Part shown: positions 30,740-38,870 of the stretch, piece by piece
Position numbering within the stretch: the stretch's first letter is position 1
Layout of the letters: every line of letters begins with the position of its first letter
Translations under genes and position numbers: made by a program
The notes under the pieces: model-generated
What the model was told of the DNA's origin: nothing
Database searches by the model: none
The model's input: the letters and a program-made list of their open reading frames with translations, nothing else
Assembly (NCBI GenBank): GCA_031276725.1
Contig: JAISMM010000015.1
Location: 1 to 46,040, forward strand
DNA from: Clostridiales bacterium
GTDB lineage: Bacteria; Bacillota; Clostridia; Christensenellales; Pumilibacteraceae
Direction of reading: 5' to 3'
DNA: 46,040 bases

Positions 30740-31350
30740 TTTAACGATGAACGGGGGAATTTTTTTGGTCGGCAAACAAACAAAAAAGGGGCGGGCGGGG
30801 TAAACCGCTCACACCTTTTTTGTAAAATAGACCCGCAATGCCGTTTGTTTTACAATAATCTTAACCCGCCAATCGGCAGGTGGGCAAGCTGATCGGTGCT
30901 TCTGCCTTCCACTGTTCGCCGAACGAATCCGGGGATAAACCTTGCGGTTTTGAGGCCCGGCATAGGCGACCGATACGCGCCATTCCCTTTTAAGCTTTGT
31001 GGTTAAATATAATGTAAAACAACGCACACCGCAGGAGTTTGCAAGCCGCCGAAAAACGCCGTGATAGCGAATGAAAGCGTAACCCCGCCTTGCTTGCGTA
31101 CGCACAGTACGCGCACGGCGCCGGAAACCCGTTTTCATCGCTCCGGCGGCATTCTTGACCGGCTTGCGGATTTCGTTACCCGTTAGGTGTTGCGGTGCGT
31201 TATCGGAGCGGGCGAACGGGCTTTTGTCCGCTCCTTGATTATATTAGAGTCCGTTTGTTCAACAAAATCAAGGCGTTTAACTAAAATTTTATTAAAAAAA
31301 TTTTTGAAAAAGGGGTTGACAAATCGGCGATTATATGGTAAGGACGGCGG
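30740..31350. other. Unassigned 600-bp segment between pfkA and the sugar island
   Basis: No convincing coding frame, tRNA or known RNA motif is seen. A TTTTGTAAAA/TTTTACAA pair lies at 30830-30855, and GTAAAAC recurs near 31010. On the minus strand a short frame ends SFGEQWKAEAPISLPTCRLA and could be the tail of a decayed gene. The right edge carries TTGACA (31316-31321) without a good -10. Confidence 0.4.
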
Positions 31351-31356
31351 AATGGA

Positions 31357-31447
31357 AAAAATTACCTTATAAAACCTCCGTACAAGCTTGGTAATTTTTA
31401 TCTAAAAACTCCGGCGCCTTAAAGCCGTCGCACTTGTCCGGAGTTTT
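31357..31447 (+). terminator. Two tandem terminator hairpins (second is repeat copy D)
   Basis: AAAAATTACC (31357-31366) pairs with GGTAATTTTT (31390-31399). Immediately after, AAAACTCCGG (31405-31414) pairs with CCGGAGTTTT (31438-31447). Both are perfect 10-base stems with T-runs. They close off whatever is transcribed from the unassigned segment. 31450-31800 holds no supported gene. Confidence 0.7.
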
Positions 31448-31804
31448 TTCCGGGGAAACAGTGCGATTTTGTTAAACTCCAAAGTCTAAAAAAGAGATAG
31501 CAGAGTTTTTAGGCGAAACGCGCCATAGCACGATGCTGCGGTATGTCAATTCGCTTATTAAAAACGATAGGCCGAAATATACTAGACCCGACTGTCCGCG
31601 AGCGCCTTATAAAAGGTTTGTTAATGAGAACGGCGACGGGTATATAAGGTCGGACGAAGCAGTCGTAGAGTTTTGTGCGGCACAGAGGAGTGCGCATGCA
31701 GTATCAAAATTTGTGGGTATCAATAAGGCCGTAATTAATAGAAATTATACAAAATGCGATGCCGGAGCCTTTAATTCAATATTTTGTGTAAACGCGCACG
31801 AAAA

Positions 31805-31849
31805 GTGCAACATTTTTATATTGACATACAACATTAAAAATGTTACAAT
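31805..31849 (+). promoter_or_regulatory. Promoter and palindromic operator 1 (GH43 gene)
   Basis: TTGACA (31821-31826), 17-base spacer and TACAAT (31844-31849). A perfect inverted repeat AACATTTTTA (31809-31818) / TAAAAATGTT (31835-31844) brackets the -35. Bases 31805-31845 are identical over 41 positions to 32864-32904. Binding there by a regulator would block or position RNA polymerase. Confidence 0.8.
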
Positions 31850-31868
31850 TTTTAAGGAGAATCAAGAT

Positions 31869-32735
31869 ATGGGTGTATCGGTCAAGGATATTTATATACG
31901 CGACCCGTTTGTTTTGCCGCATGGCGATGCGCTGTATATGTACGGCACGACGGACGCGTCGGCTTGGGGCGGCGAGGCGAATGGATTCAAATGCTATAAG
32001 ACGTTTGACCTTGAAAAATTTGATGATTTAGGCTTTGTGTTCAGGCGGACGGACGATTTTTGGGCGAACGAAAATTTTTGGGCGCCGGAGGTGCATTTTT
32101 ATAACGGTAAATTTTATATGTTTGCCTCGTTTTTTAGAAAAGGCAAGTGCCGGGCAAGCCAGATTTTAATGTCGGACGCACCGGAAGGTCCGTTTACGCC
32201 GCTTAACGATCCTATTACGCCGCCGGAGCGCGAATGCTTGGATGCTACATTGTATGTCGATAGCGGCGAGCCGTATATAGTGTATTGTCACGAATGGCTA
32301 CAAATTAAAGACGGCGCCATATTGTATCAAAAGCTAAGTAATGATTTAACGGTAACCGTAGATGAGCCAAAAATATTATTCAGAGCGTCTTCCGCTCCTT
32401 GGACGGCGCCGATAGACGGCGACTGTTATATAACCGACGGACCGTTTTTGCGGCGGCTTAAAAGCGGAAAGCTATTGATGTTGTGGTCGTCGAACGCTCA
32501 AGACGGCTACGCTATGGGGACGGCGGTATCCGACGGCGGGAAAATTCACGGGCCTTGGCGGCATATCAGCAAGCCGCTAGTTTCAAAGGGCGGCGGTCAC
32601 GGTATGATTTTTGAATTTAAAAACGCTTTATATATATCGTTTCACTCGCCGAATCATCCGCCGCTCAGCGAACGGGCGCAGTTTTATGCGGTAAAAGAAC
32701 GTAATGACAGATTGGGAATTCTTAGACGCCTATAA
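31869..32735 (+). CDS. Glycoside hydrolase family 43 enzyme
   Basis: 288 residues, a single five-bladed beta-propeller with no signal peptide, so cytosolic. General base Asp12 in IRDPFV, the LDATLYVDSGEPYIVY motif (pKa-modulating Asp), and Asp190 in ITDGPFL where classic members have Glu as the acid. GKLLMLWSSN and KGGGHGMIF are typical of the family. Members cleave arabinose or xylose from arabinan, arabinoxylan or galactan side chains; the exact substrate is unknown. ATG 31869 has AAGGAG at good spacing. An open frame upstream lacks family sequence and crosses the promoter, so it is not used. Confidence 0.88.
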   Translation: MGVSVKDIYIRDPFVLPHGDALYMYGTTDASAWGGEANGFKCYKTFDLEKFDDLGFVFRRTDDFWANENFWAPEVHFYNGKFYMFASFFRKGKCRASQILMSDAPEGPFTPLNDPITPPERECLDATLYVDSGEPYIVYCHEWLQIKDGAILYQKLSNDLTVTVDEPKILFRASSAPWTAPIDGDCYITDGPFLRRLKSGKLLMLWSSNAQDGYAMGTAVSDGGKIHGPWRHISKPLVSKGGGHGMIFEFKNALYISFHSPNHPPLSERAQFYAVKERNDRLGILRRL

Positions 32736-32759
32736 TTTTGCTGTTTTAGATGTGAATAT

Positions 32760-32792
32760 GCCGTTTATAAAATCATAGGTTTTATAAACGGC
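32760..32792 (+). terminator. Perfect 13-bp hairpin after the GH43 gene
   Basis: GCCGTTTATAAAA pairs with TTTTATAAACGGC around a 7-base loop. No T-run follows, so it may stabilise the mRNA end rather than terminate. Confidence 0.6.
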
Positions 32793-32863
32793 TTGAATAT
32801 CGACATTTTGTCGGTATTCGGGACGCTAAGATATGAGCCGAATAAAAATATATCCGTACAAAC

Positions 32864-32908
32864 GTGCAACATTTTTATATTGACATACAACATTAAAAAT
32901 GTTAGACT
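32864..32908 (+). promoter_or_regulatory. Promoter and palindromic operator 2 (main sugar operon)
   Basis: The same 41 bases as 31805-31845, with AACATTTTTA / TAAAAATGTT around TTGACA (32880-32885). The -10 is weaker here: TAGACT (32903-32908). It precedes the mini-ORFs and the 947-residue lipoprotein gene, and no other promoter is obvious before 45435. Confidence 0.8.
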
Positions 32909-32935
32909 TATGCCATAAGATCAGGATACGTAATT

Positions 32936-32986
32936 ATGTCGCGTTTTATGGACAGTTGTTGCGGTCAAAAAGCCACGCATGGTTAG
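32936..32986 (+). CDS. 16-residue mini-ORF with CGQK motif (1)
   Basis: ATG 32936 to TAG, reading MSRFMDSCCGQKATHG. AGGA lies 9 bases upstream. It could be a leader peptide or a by-product of the 67-bp tandem duplication that made the leader. Translation is unproven. Confidence 0.3.
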   Translation: MSRFMDSCCGQKATHG

Positions 32987-32999
32987 AAAGGATCATTGC

Positions 33000-33053
33000 A
33001 TGAGAAACATTTTTTTAGACGGCGGTTGCGGTCAAAAGACCGAACCGAATTAA
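33000..33053 (+). CDS. 17-residue mini-ORF with CGQK motif (2)
   Basis: ATG 33000 to TAA, reading MRNIFLDGGCGQKTEPN. AAAGGAT lies upstream. Its start and ribosome site are the duplicate, 67 bases earlier, of those of the lipoprotein gene at 33067. The CGQK core matches the first mini-ORF. Confidence 0.3.
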   Translation: MRNIFLDGGCGQKTEPN

Positions 33054-33066
33054 GGAGGGTCATCGT

Positions 33067-35910
33067 ATGAGAAAGAAGATTTTTGCGGCATTTATAATCG
33101 GCACGATGCTTTTGTTTTCGGTTTTTGCGTGCAAATCCGGGGTACATAAATCGGTTACCGGTGTGTCGGTTCATAAAAATCCCGACAAGACGGTTTACGC
33201 GCTTAATGAGGAATTCAAAATAGACGGCGGACAAATTTTGGTCGAGTATTCAGATTCCGCAACGGAATATATAGATATGACCGTCGAAATGTATACGGTC
33301 GCCGACACCTCGTCGGTTGGAGATAAGAGCTTGACGCTCGGTTTTACCGTCGCCGATTCGCCGCAAACGCTGGAAATTAATTACCGCGTGGTTTTCTCGG
33401 TCGCCGTGGACGAATTTGTTACGGCGATGAACGCAGTGCCGTTGCTTAATGAGCTGAGCGCGGCCGATGCGGACTCAATTATCGCGGCGCGAGAAATGTT
33501 GGACGGCTTACAAACCGAGGATCTCGATTTTGCAACCCAAAATCACGCCAATCTTATCGCGAGGCTGAATCAGTCCGAAAACCGCATTTTGACGGACTAT
33601 TACAAATTGCGGTATGACCTTATTATAAGATTTGCGGACGGACTAAACGCGGGCGGCTATACGGACGGGAATTTTGAAACAATACTGGCTTACCGCGACT
33701 CCTTTACTGCGGCTAAAAATTTGACCTCATTGCGCGGAATCGCCGAGGCCGCCGAAACTTTTTATAGCAATGTGAACGCGGTACCCAAATTGACGGACAC
33801 GCCAGGCTATAGTTTGGATATGCACAAAGCGGCCACGGTCGCCGCGCTGCAAAAGATTATGAAAGCGAATTTTTACTCCGTGCGCATAAACGACGCCGAC
33901 CCTATGGGAAGCTCGTCCGTAGCGGCGCAAGAGTACGATTTTAGCGGCAATCCCGCCGTCGCCGGCACATACGACGCTTTTACCGCAAGGATAAATTCGG
34001 CCGGTAGTGTTGCGGATGTGGACGAGACGTATTCAGCGAATATAGCGGAGCTTAACGGCGTATTTATCGTCGCTTACGCTCAAACGGCGGGCGACAGCTT
34101 GAACGGTATGGCCGCCGCATGGCGGAGTACCATAAGCGCGCAGCTCGAACGACTTGGTAATGCGACCCAAATAGGCGTAAACGGTAGTTACGACGGCATC
34201 GGGGTGAATTACTTTGAGGGCGACAATAGATGGTGGATACCCGAACCTCTCAAAATCCCGAATATTTTGGCTTCCTATGCCTCTAAATTTAAGTCGTCCG
34301 CAGCTTTATCAAGAAGCAGAATCATCGGTTACTACGAGCGATACTATTTTGAGCTTTTAAGAGCCGTTATGCAAAGAAATATCGAGATGTTCCACGCTAT
34401 CGAGCAACAAGACAATCCCGACTATAACGCTATTAACGGTGGTCTGTATTGGTCAAAGATTGGTGATTATAATTCGGATAACAGCGGAGTTTTTACTTAT
34501 GATGGCGTAATGGACGAATATTACGGCCAAAAATTTAACGAATACAGACTTAGCGGCACGCTACATAACAGTTCGGCTGGTTCAACGGTCGAGGGGCTTG
34601 TAACAAACTACAATCTGATGATGAACGCCAATATAAAGCCCGCGACGGTCGTGTCCGCGACGCTCCATCTGGCTCCAAAAAAAACTGTCTTTCGTCAAAA
34701 TGAGACCGTTACGGTTGTAGGCGGACGCATAAAACTTACTTACACAAATTCATACGAGACAGTAATTTCTATGACGGATTCTATGTTTAATACCTCGGCC
34801 GCACCCACAAACGTTGTGGGAACAAGCTTACCGCTTACACTCGAATTCGCCGTGCCCGGGAATAGCGGTTTGCAATTGACTATTTACTATTCCGTCAGCG
34901 CGTTTGGCGATCCGGAGGAGATTCTTAACGAGGCGGATATATTTATCGAGACGGCTAACTTTTACGATTACAGCGTGGCTAACCAAACTGCGATAAACGG
35001 TCTTTACGCCGCGTTCAAAAGCGATTTTAAAAATGCGCCGACAGACGAGGCGAAAAATCAAGTAGTAAACGATTTCTATACCGGTTTTGCGGCTATCGCG
35101 ACATTATCGGACGATAATGATTTGGTCGCTTATAAGGCTAATACATTGTTATCGATCGACCGTATAGCCGGTGAATTGCCGCTCTACACGTTTGCGAGTA
35201 CCGCCGCCGACAACTGCTCCGTAACGCCCGCGTCCGTAAGCTTGAAAGAGCACGCTAATGTTAAAGCGAAATACGACGAATTCGTGGCGGCTGTGAACGA
35301 TGCGCCTAGTATGGAGGCGCTGCGCGAAATGTATGGGGAAAAAGCGGCAGAATTGCACGGCTTGATAGTGGCCGCGTATCAAACGACCGCTTTAACAAAC
35401 GTCAAGACGCTGTTCAACTCTTTTATGGAAAGCATCTCGGCTATCTTGGACACCGCGACGATTCCCGCAAGTACGATCGGCGGACAGCCCGCGCCGCCCA
35501 TCGACCGAATCAGAGACCGCACACGCGACGATATATGGGAGTATCATTGGTACACGCCGATGCCATTCCGGGTCAGCGTAATGTATGACGGCATCAAGAT
35601 CGAGGGCGCTGTTACAAAGGCGGAAGCGTCCAAGTTGTACGAGGCCGTTTATATTGATATGTTAAGGTGCGTTATGTTCCGAAATGTCTACACCGTAAAT
35701 ATGATATACGCCCAAGACAGAATCTGGAATATATCTTGTGAGTATAACGGAGACTCAACGTACGAATACGACGGTGTGTTGGACGGTTACAGCACAGTCG
35801 GATCGTACAGATTGTGGAAGCCGGCTTTTGATCCGGCCACAAAAAGGACCACGGTCGCGGAACTTATATTCGAGTATAATTATGCTATCGGTATAATGAT
35901 TCCCAATTAG
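33067..35910 (+). CDS. Large lipoprotein with two Ig-like/helical modules
   Basis: 947 residues. Signal peptide with lipobox VFAC (Cys22). An Ig-like domain (about 29-112, VTGVSVHKNPDKTVYALNEE) is followed by a long helical region to about 525. A second Ig-like domain (about 528-612, ATLHLAPKKTVFRQNE) is again followed by helices. The two helical parts share matching ends: ELLRAVMQRNIEMFHAIEQQ and IDMLRCVMFRNVYTVNMIYA, each after a Trp/Pro segment (RWWIPEPLKI, YHWYTPMPFR). The protein is thus an internal duplication. Surface binding of a glycan is inferred from the operon only. AAGGAGGG precedes the ATG. Confidence 0.8.
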   Translation: MRKKIFAAFIIGTMLLFSVFACKSGVHKSVTGVSVHKNPDKTVYALNEEFKIDGGQILVEYSDSATEYIDMTVEMYTVADTSSVGDKSLTLGFTVADSPQTLEINYRVVFSVAVDEFVTAMNAVPLLNELSAADADSIIAAREMLDGLQTEDLDFATQNHANLIARLNQSENRILTDYYKLRYDLIIRFADGLNAGGYTDGNFETILAYRDSFTAAKNLTSLRGIAEAAETFYSNVNAVPKLTDTPGYSLDMHKAATVAALQKIMKANFYSVRINDADPMGSSSVAAQEYDFSGNPAVAGTYDAFTARINSAGSVADVDETYSANIAELNGVFIVAYAQTAGDSLNGMAAAWRSTISAQLERLGNATQIGVNGSYDGIGVNYFEGDNRWWIPEPLKIPNILASYASKFKSSAALSRSRIIGYYERYYFELLRAVMQRNIEMFHAIEQQDNPDYNAINGGLYWSKIGDYNSDNSGVFTYDGVMDEYYGQKFNEYRLSGTLHNSSAGSTVEGLVTNYNLMMNANIKPATVVSATLHLAPKKTVFRQNETVTVVGGRIKLTYTNSYETVISMTDSMFNTSAAPTNVVGTSLPLTLEFAVPGNSGLQLTIYYSVSAFGDPEEILNEADIFIETANFYDYSVANQTAINGLYAAFKSDFKNAPTDEAKNQVVNDFYTGFAAIATLSDDNDLVAYKANTLLSIDRIAGELPLYTFASTAADNCSVTPASVSLKEHANVKAKYDEFVAAVNDAPSMEALREMYGEKAAELHGLIVAAYQTTALTNVKTLFNSFMESISAILDTATIPASTIGGQPAPPIDRIRDRTRDDIWEYHWYTPMPFRVSVMYDGIKIEGAVTKAEASKLYEAVYIDMLRCVMFRNVYTVNMIYAQDRIWNISCEYNGDSTYEYDGVLDGYSTVGSYRLWKPAFDPATKRTTVAELIFEYNYAIGIMIPN

Positions 35911-35939
35911 AACAAATTAATTAAGCGGAGAGAATATTT

Positions 35940-37967
35940 TTGGAAAAAATCGAAAGACAAGTAAATACGGCAAAGCTAGATTGCACAAGACTTTATCACG
36001 GCGTAGCTTACTACCCGGAGCTTTGGCCGTCGGATGAAGTGGACAGGGATATCGCTATTTTTAAGGAACTTGGTATAAACGCCGTCAGAATGGGCGAATT
36101 CGCATGGTCGTTTTTTGAGCCTAAAATGGACGAATTCAACATAGGCGTCTACGATGATGTCATAAAAAAATTAGGCGATAACGGTATAATGAGCATATTG
36201 TGCACGCCCACGGCTACCCCGCCTCAGTGGTTCGCCCAGAACTATCCCGACGGCTTTTATGTAGATAAAAATATGGTCAAGGCACACCACGGTTCAAGGG
36301 AGCACGTATGTCTTAACAATAAGGATTATGTTGTCCGCACAAAAATTATAGTCGAAAAACTCGCGGAGCATTACGGGCGCAATCCTTACGTTATAGCATG
36401 GCAGACGCATAACGAATTTAACTGCCCGCCCGTGAAGGAATGTGTTTGCGACTCCTGCCGCGACAAATGGCGCGCGTGGCTTAAAAAGAAGTACGGTTCG
36501 GTCGAAAAGATGAACGAGGCTTGGGGAGCGGGTGTTTGGAGCACAAGATACGGCTCGTTCGACGGCGTTCTGCCGCCGCGTCCCACACCCAACGGGCATA
36601 GTGCGTCGTTGACCACAAATTATTCGCGTTTCGTATTCGATTCGGTCGCGGACTACAACAATATGCAGATTTCTATCTTGAAAAAACATACCGGCGCGCC
36701 CGTTACGCACAACACGAACAGAGTTTTTTGGTTGGATCAGGAAACGCTTTTTAAGAATCTGGATTTTGTCGGGTTCGACGATTACAGCACGCAGGACAAT
36801 TATGAGGAAAAGGTTTTTGCGGCCGAAATGTCGAGGGGATTAAAACCGGGCGTCCCGTTTTGGGAAATCGAAACCGCGTCGTCAAATTCGGCTAACCTGC
36901 ACGGCTCTGTACGGACGCACAAAAAAGGCTACCTAAAAGCCGAAGCGGTTTCAGATTTTTTCGCGGGGGCGATCGGCTTTTCGTATTGGCTGTACCGCCA
37001 GCAGCGCGCCGGAACCGAAATGCCGCACGCGCACCTCGTAACGGCTTGGGGAACAAAGTCTTACAGCTGCCAAAGCGTTTTGCAGGTAAAGGCCGCGATT
37101 GATAAGATCGAAAAGTTCATTACGTCCACAACGCCCAAGCGGGCGGACGCCGCCGTAATGTACTCCGATACTGCTAGGGCGTACTGCGAAAGTGAAACGC
37201 TTAATTCAGTCAACTATACCGGGGACATATTCGCGTTTTACAAATCCCTGCTTTATACGGGAGCGTACCGCGACGTAGTTTATGAGGGGAACGATCTTTC
37301 GCCATACAAGGTTGTTTTTGCGCCGTATATTATGCATATAAGCGCCGCGCTCAAAGATAAGCTGATAACCGCCGCCAAAAACGGCGCCACGGTGATAATC
37401 GGGCCTTATTCGGGTTGGCGAACGAACGATCATACGTATCACACCGACCGCGCTTTCGGCGACCTTGAAGAGTTTTTTGGCGGTGAAATTATCGACGTGG
37501 CGCAGTTTTGGGGTCAAGACGCCTCATTTGAGGTTTTCGGGGTCAGAGGTACGGTCGAAACCGTCGGCGCGGTCGTAAAAAGCGGCGTCGGCAAAATTAT
37601 CGGCGGATTTTTTGACGGTATGAGTCTGATGAGCGAAAGGGCGCTCGGGTCGGGTAAGATCGTGTTCTTGGGCGCACGGTTAAACGAAGAATCTATGAAC
37701 GCCATAATCAAACATTATGTCGCCGAAAAAGTAGGCGCGGGAGTGAGCGCAGAAAGGGGAATCGTCAAATACATAAGAACGGACGGCGAAGGCGAATATG
37801 TCTGCCTTGTCAATATGAGCGACGCGCCCAAAGACTTTGAAACGGACGGTGTGTACACGGACTATTTTGACGGTAAAACGGTTAACGGCAAGCATGTACT
37901 CGATAGCTGCGATTACACCGTTCTAAAACGGACCGACCAACAAAAATCTACGGGATCGGAAGATTAA
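35940..37967 (+). CDS. Beta-galactosidase, glycoside hydrolase family 42
   Basis: 675 residues, full length for GH42. A TIM barrel (about 15-390) with acid/base Glu159 in WQTHNEF and nucleophile Glu311 in FWEIETAS. The metal-site Cys set is present (CPPVKECVCDSC). Then a glutamine-amidotransferase-like domain (about 395-610, VVFAPYIMHIS) that builds the trimer in this family, and a short beta-domain. It releases galactose from beta-galactosides, in plants mainly galactan or arabinogalactan. No signal peptide, so cytosolic. The start is a TTG at 35940 with GGAG about 11 bases upstream; no close ATG exists. Confidence 0.93.
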   Translation: MEKIERQVNTAKLDCTRLYHGVAYYPELWPSDEVDRDIAIFKELGINAVRMGEFAWSFFEPKMDEFNIGVYDDVIKKLGDNGIMSILCTPTATPPQWFAQNYPDGFYVDKNMVKAHHGSREHVCLNNKDYVVRTKIIVEKLAEHYGRNPYVIAWQTHNEFNCPPVKECVCDSCRDKWRAWLKKKYGSVEKMNEAWGAGVWSTRYGSFDGVLPPRPTPNGHSASLTTNYSRFVFDSVADYNNMQISILKKHTGAPVTHNTNRVFWLDQETLFKNLDFVGFDDYSTQDNYEEKVFAAEMSRGLKPGVPFWEIETASSNSANLHGSVRTHKKGYLKAEAVSDFFAGAIGFSYWLYRQQRAGTEMPHAHLVTAWGTKSYSCQSVLQVKAAIDKIEKFITSTTPKRADAAVMYSDTARAYCESETLNSVNYTGDIFAFYKSLLYTGAYRDVVYEGNDLSPYKVVFAPYIMHISAALKDKLITAAKNGATVIIGPYSGWRTNDHTYHTDRAFGDLEEFFGGEIIDVAQFWGQDASFEVFGVRGTVETVGAVVKSGVGKIIGGFFDGMSLMSERALGSGKIVFLGARLNEESMNAIIKHYVAEKVGAGVSAERGIVKYIRTDGEGEYVCLVNMSDAPKDFETDGVYTDYFDGKTVNGKHVLDSCDYTVLKRTDQQKSTGSED

Positions 37968-37979
37968 AGGATTGTGCTA

Positions 37980-38870
37980 ATGTCAACAACGATAGGCAGT
38001 TTTGAAAACAGCGAAGTATATCTGCAAAGAGGGCCGAGAATTCCCTTTTCGTTTGATATTAACGTATTGTTTTCGGGATACGAAAAATGCGACCCGCTTC
38101 ATTTTGCCGGACCTTGCTACAAAGCGGCGTACCTTTTTCATATCGTACTCGACGGCAAGGGGACACTAAAAGTAAACAACGCTGTCTATAACCTAAAAAA
38201 ACACGATATGTTCCTGATATCTCCGAGCGACTATGTTTTTTATCAAGCGGACGAGGACGACCCCTGGGAATATAAGTGGATCAAGTTCGACGGGGCGTCG
38301 GTTAAGTTTTTGCTCGAAAACGCAGGTCTGACGGGGCAAAGCGTTTTTAGCTGCGTAAGCGACGAACAGTGGGATGTTATCAACGGCTATATGGACAGAA
38401 CACTGGAATATATGGTGGACGAGGTCGCTCATTACGTCCGCGCCACCGGAATGTTTTATGTTGCGTTCGGGTGGTTCCTAAACGAGTTTGGCGAGGATCG
38501 AAAGCAGACGCCCGATAAAATGAGTTTTATAAAAATAATAAATTTTATTACCGAAAACTTCACAAAAAGTTTGGATATGGATACCATTGCAAGGCGGACA
38601 AATTATAACCGCAGCCACATTTACAGATTGTTTATGAAAAATATGAACTGCTCGCCCAAGGTATATATCGACAATTTGCGCCTCAGCCTGGCGTGCGAAA
38701 TGTTGCACGAGACGCAGTATCAAATAAGGGATATTGTATACAAGGTAGGCTTTAAAAATTACATAAGTTTTATAACGGCGTTTAAGAAAAAATACGGTGT
38801 TTTACCGACCGATTACAGAGCTGATGAACTTTTGGGCAAAATAACGACCGACAAAGCGGAGGACAAATGA
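37980..38870 (+). CDS. AraC-family transcriptional regulator
   Basis: 296 residues. An N-terminal cupin-type sensor domain (about 20-150, LKVNNAVYNLKKHDMFLISP) and a C-terminal double helix-turn-helix (about 185-285, MDTIARRTNYNRSHIYRLF and IRDIVYKVGFKNYISFITAF). Such regulators usually respond to a sugar and act on nearby catabolic genes. ATG 37980 is preferred to GTG 37974, which is too close to AAAGGA (37965-37970). The gene overlaps the first permease gene by 4 bases. It is the natural candidate to act on the twin operators, though AraC sites are more often direct repeats than palindromes. Confidence 0.93.
   Translation: MSTTIGSFENSEVYLQRGPRIPFSFDINVLFSGYEKCDPLHFAGPCYKAAYLFHIVLDGKGTLKVNNAVYNLKKHDMFLISPSDYVFYQADEDDPWEYKWIKFDGASVKFLLENAGLTGQSVFSCVSDEQWDVINGYMDRTLEYMVDEVAHYVRATGMFYVAFGWFLNEFGEDRKQTPDKMSFIKIINFITENFTKSLDMDTIARRTNYNRSHIYRLFMKNMNCSPKVYIDNLRLSLACEMLHETQYQIRDIVYKVGFKNYISFITAFKKKYGVLPTDYRADELLGKITTDKAEDK

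Noticed and set aside
30809-31138. 109-residue minus-strand Arg-rich frame as a gene
   Set aside because: Arg-rich shadow-like composition, no RBS and no recognisable motif. The segment stays unassigned.
30740-31350. RNase P RNA, tmRNA, SRP RNA or 6S RNA
   Set aside because: The diagnostic conserved blocks of these RNAs (for example GAGGAAAGTCC of RNase P RNA or the tRNA-like end of tmRNA) were not found on either strand.
31533-31868. N-terminal extension of the GH43 frame by 112 codons
   Set aside because: It crosses the operator and promoter at 31805-31849 and shows no domain; AAGGAG before ATG 31869 sets the start.
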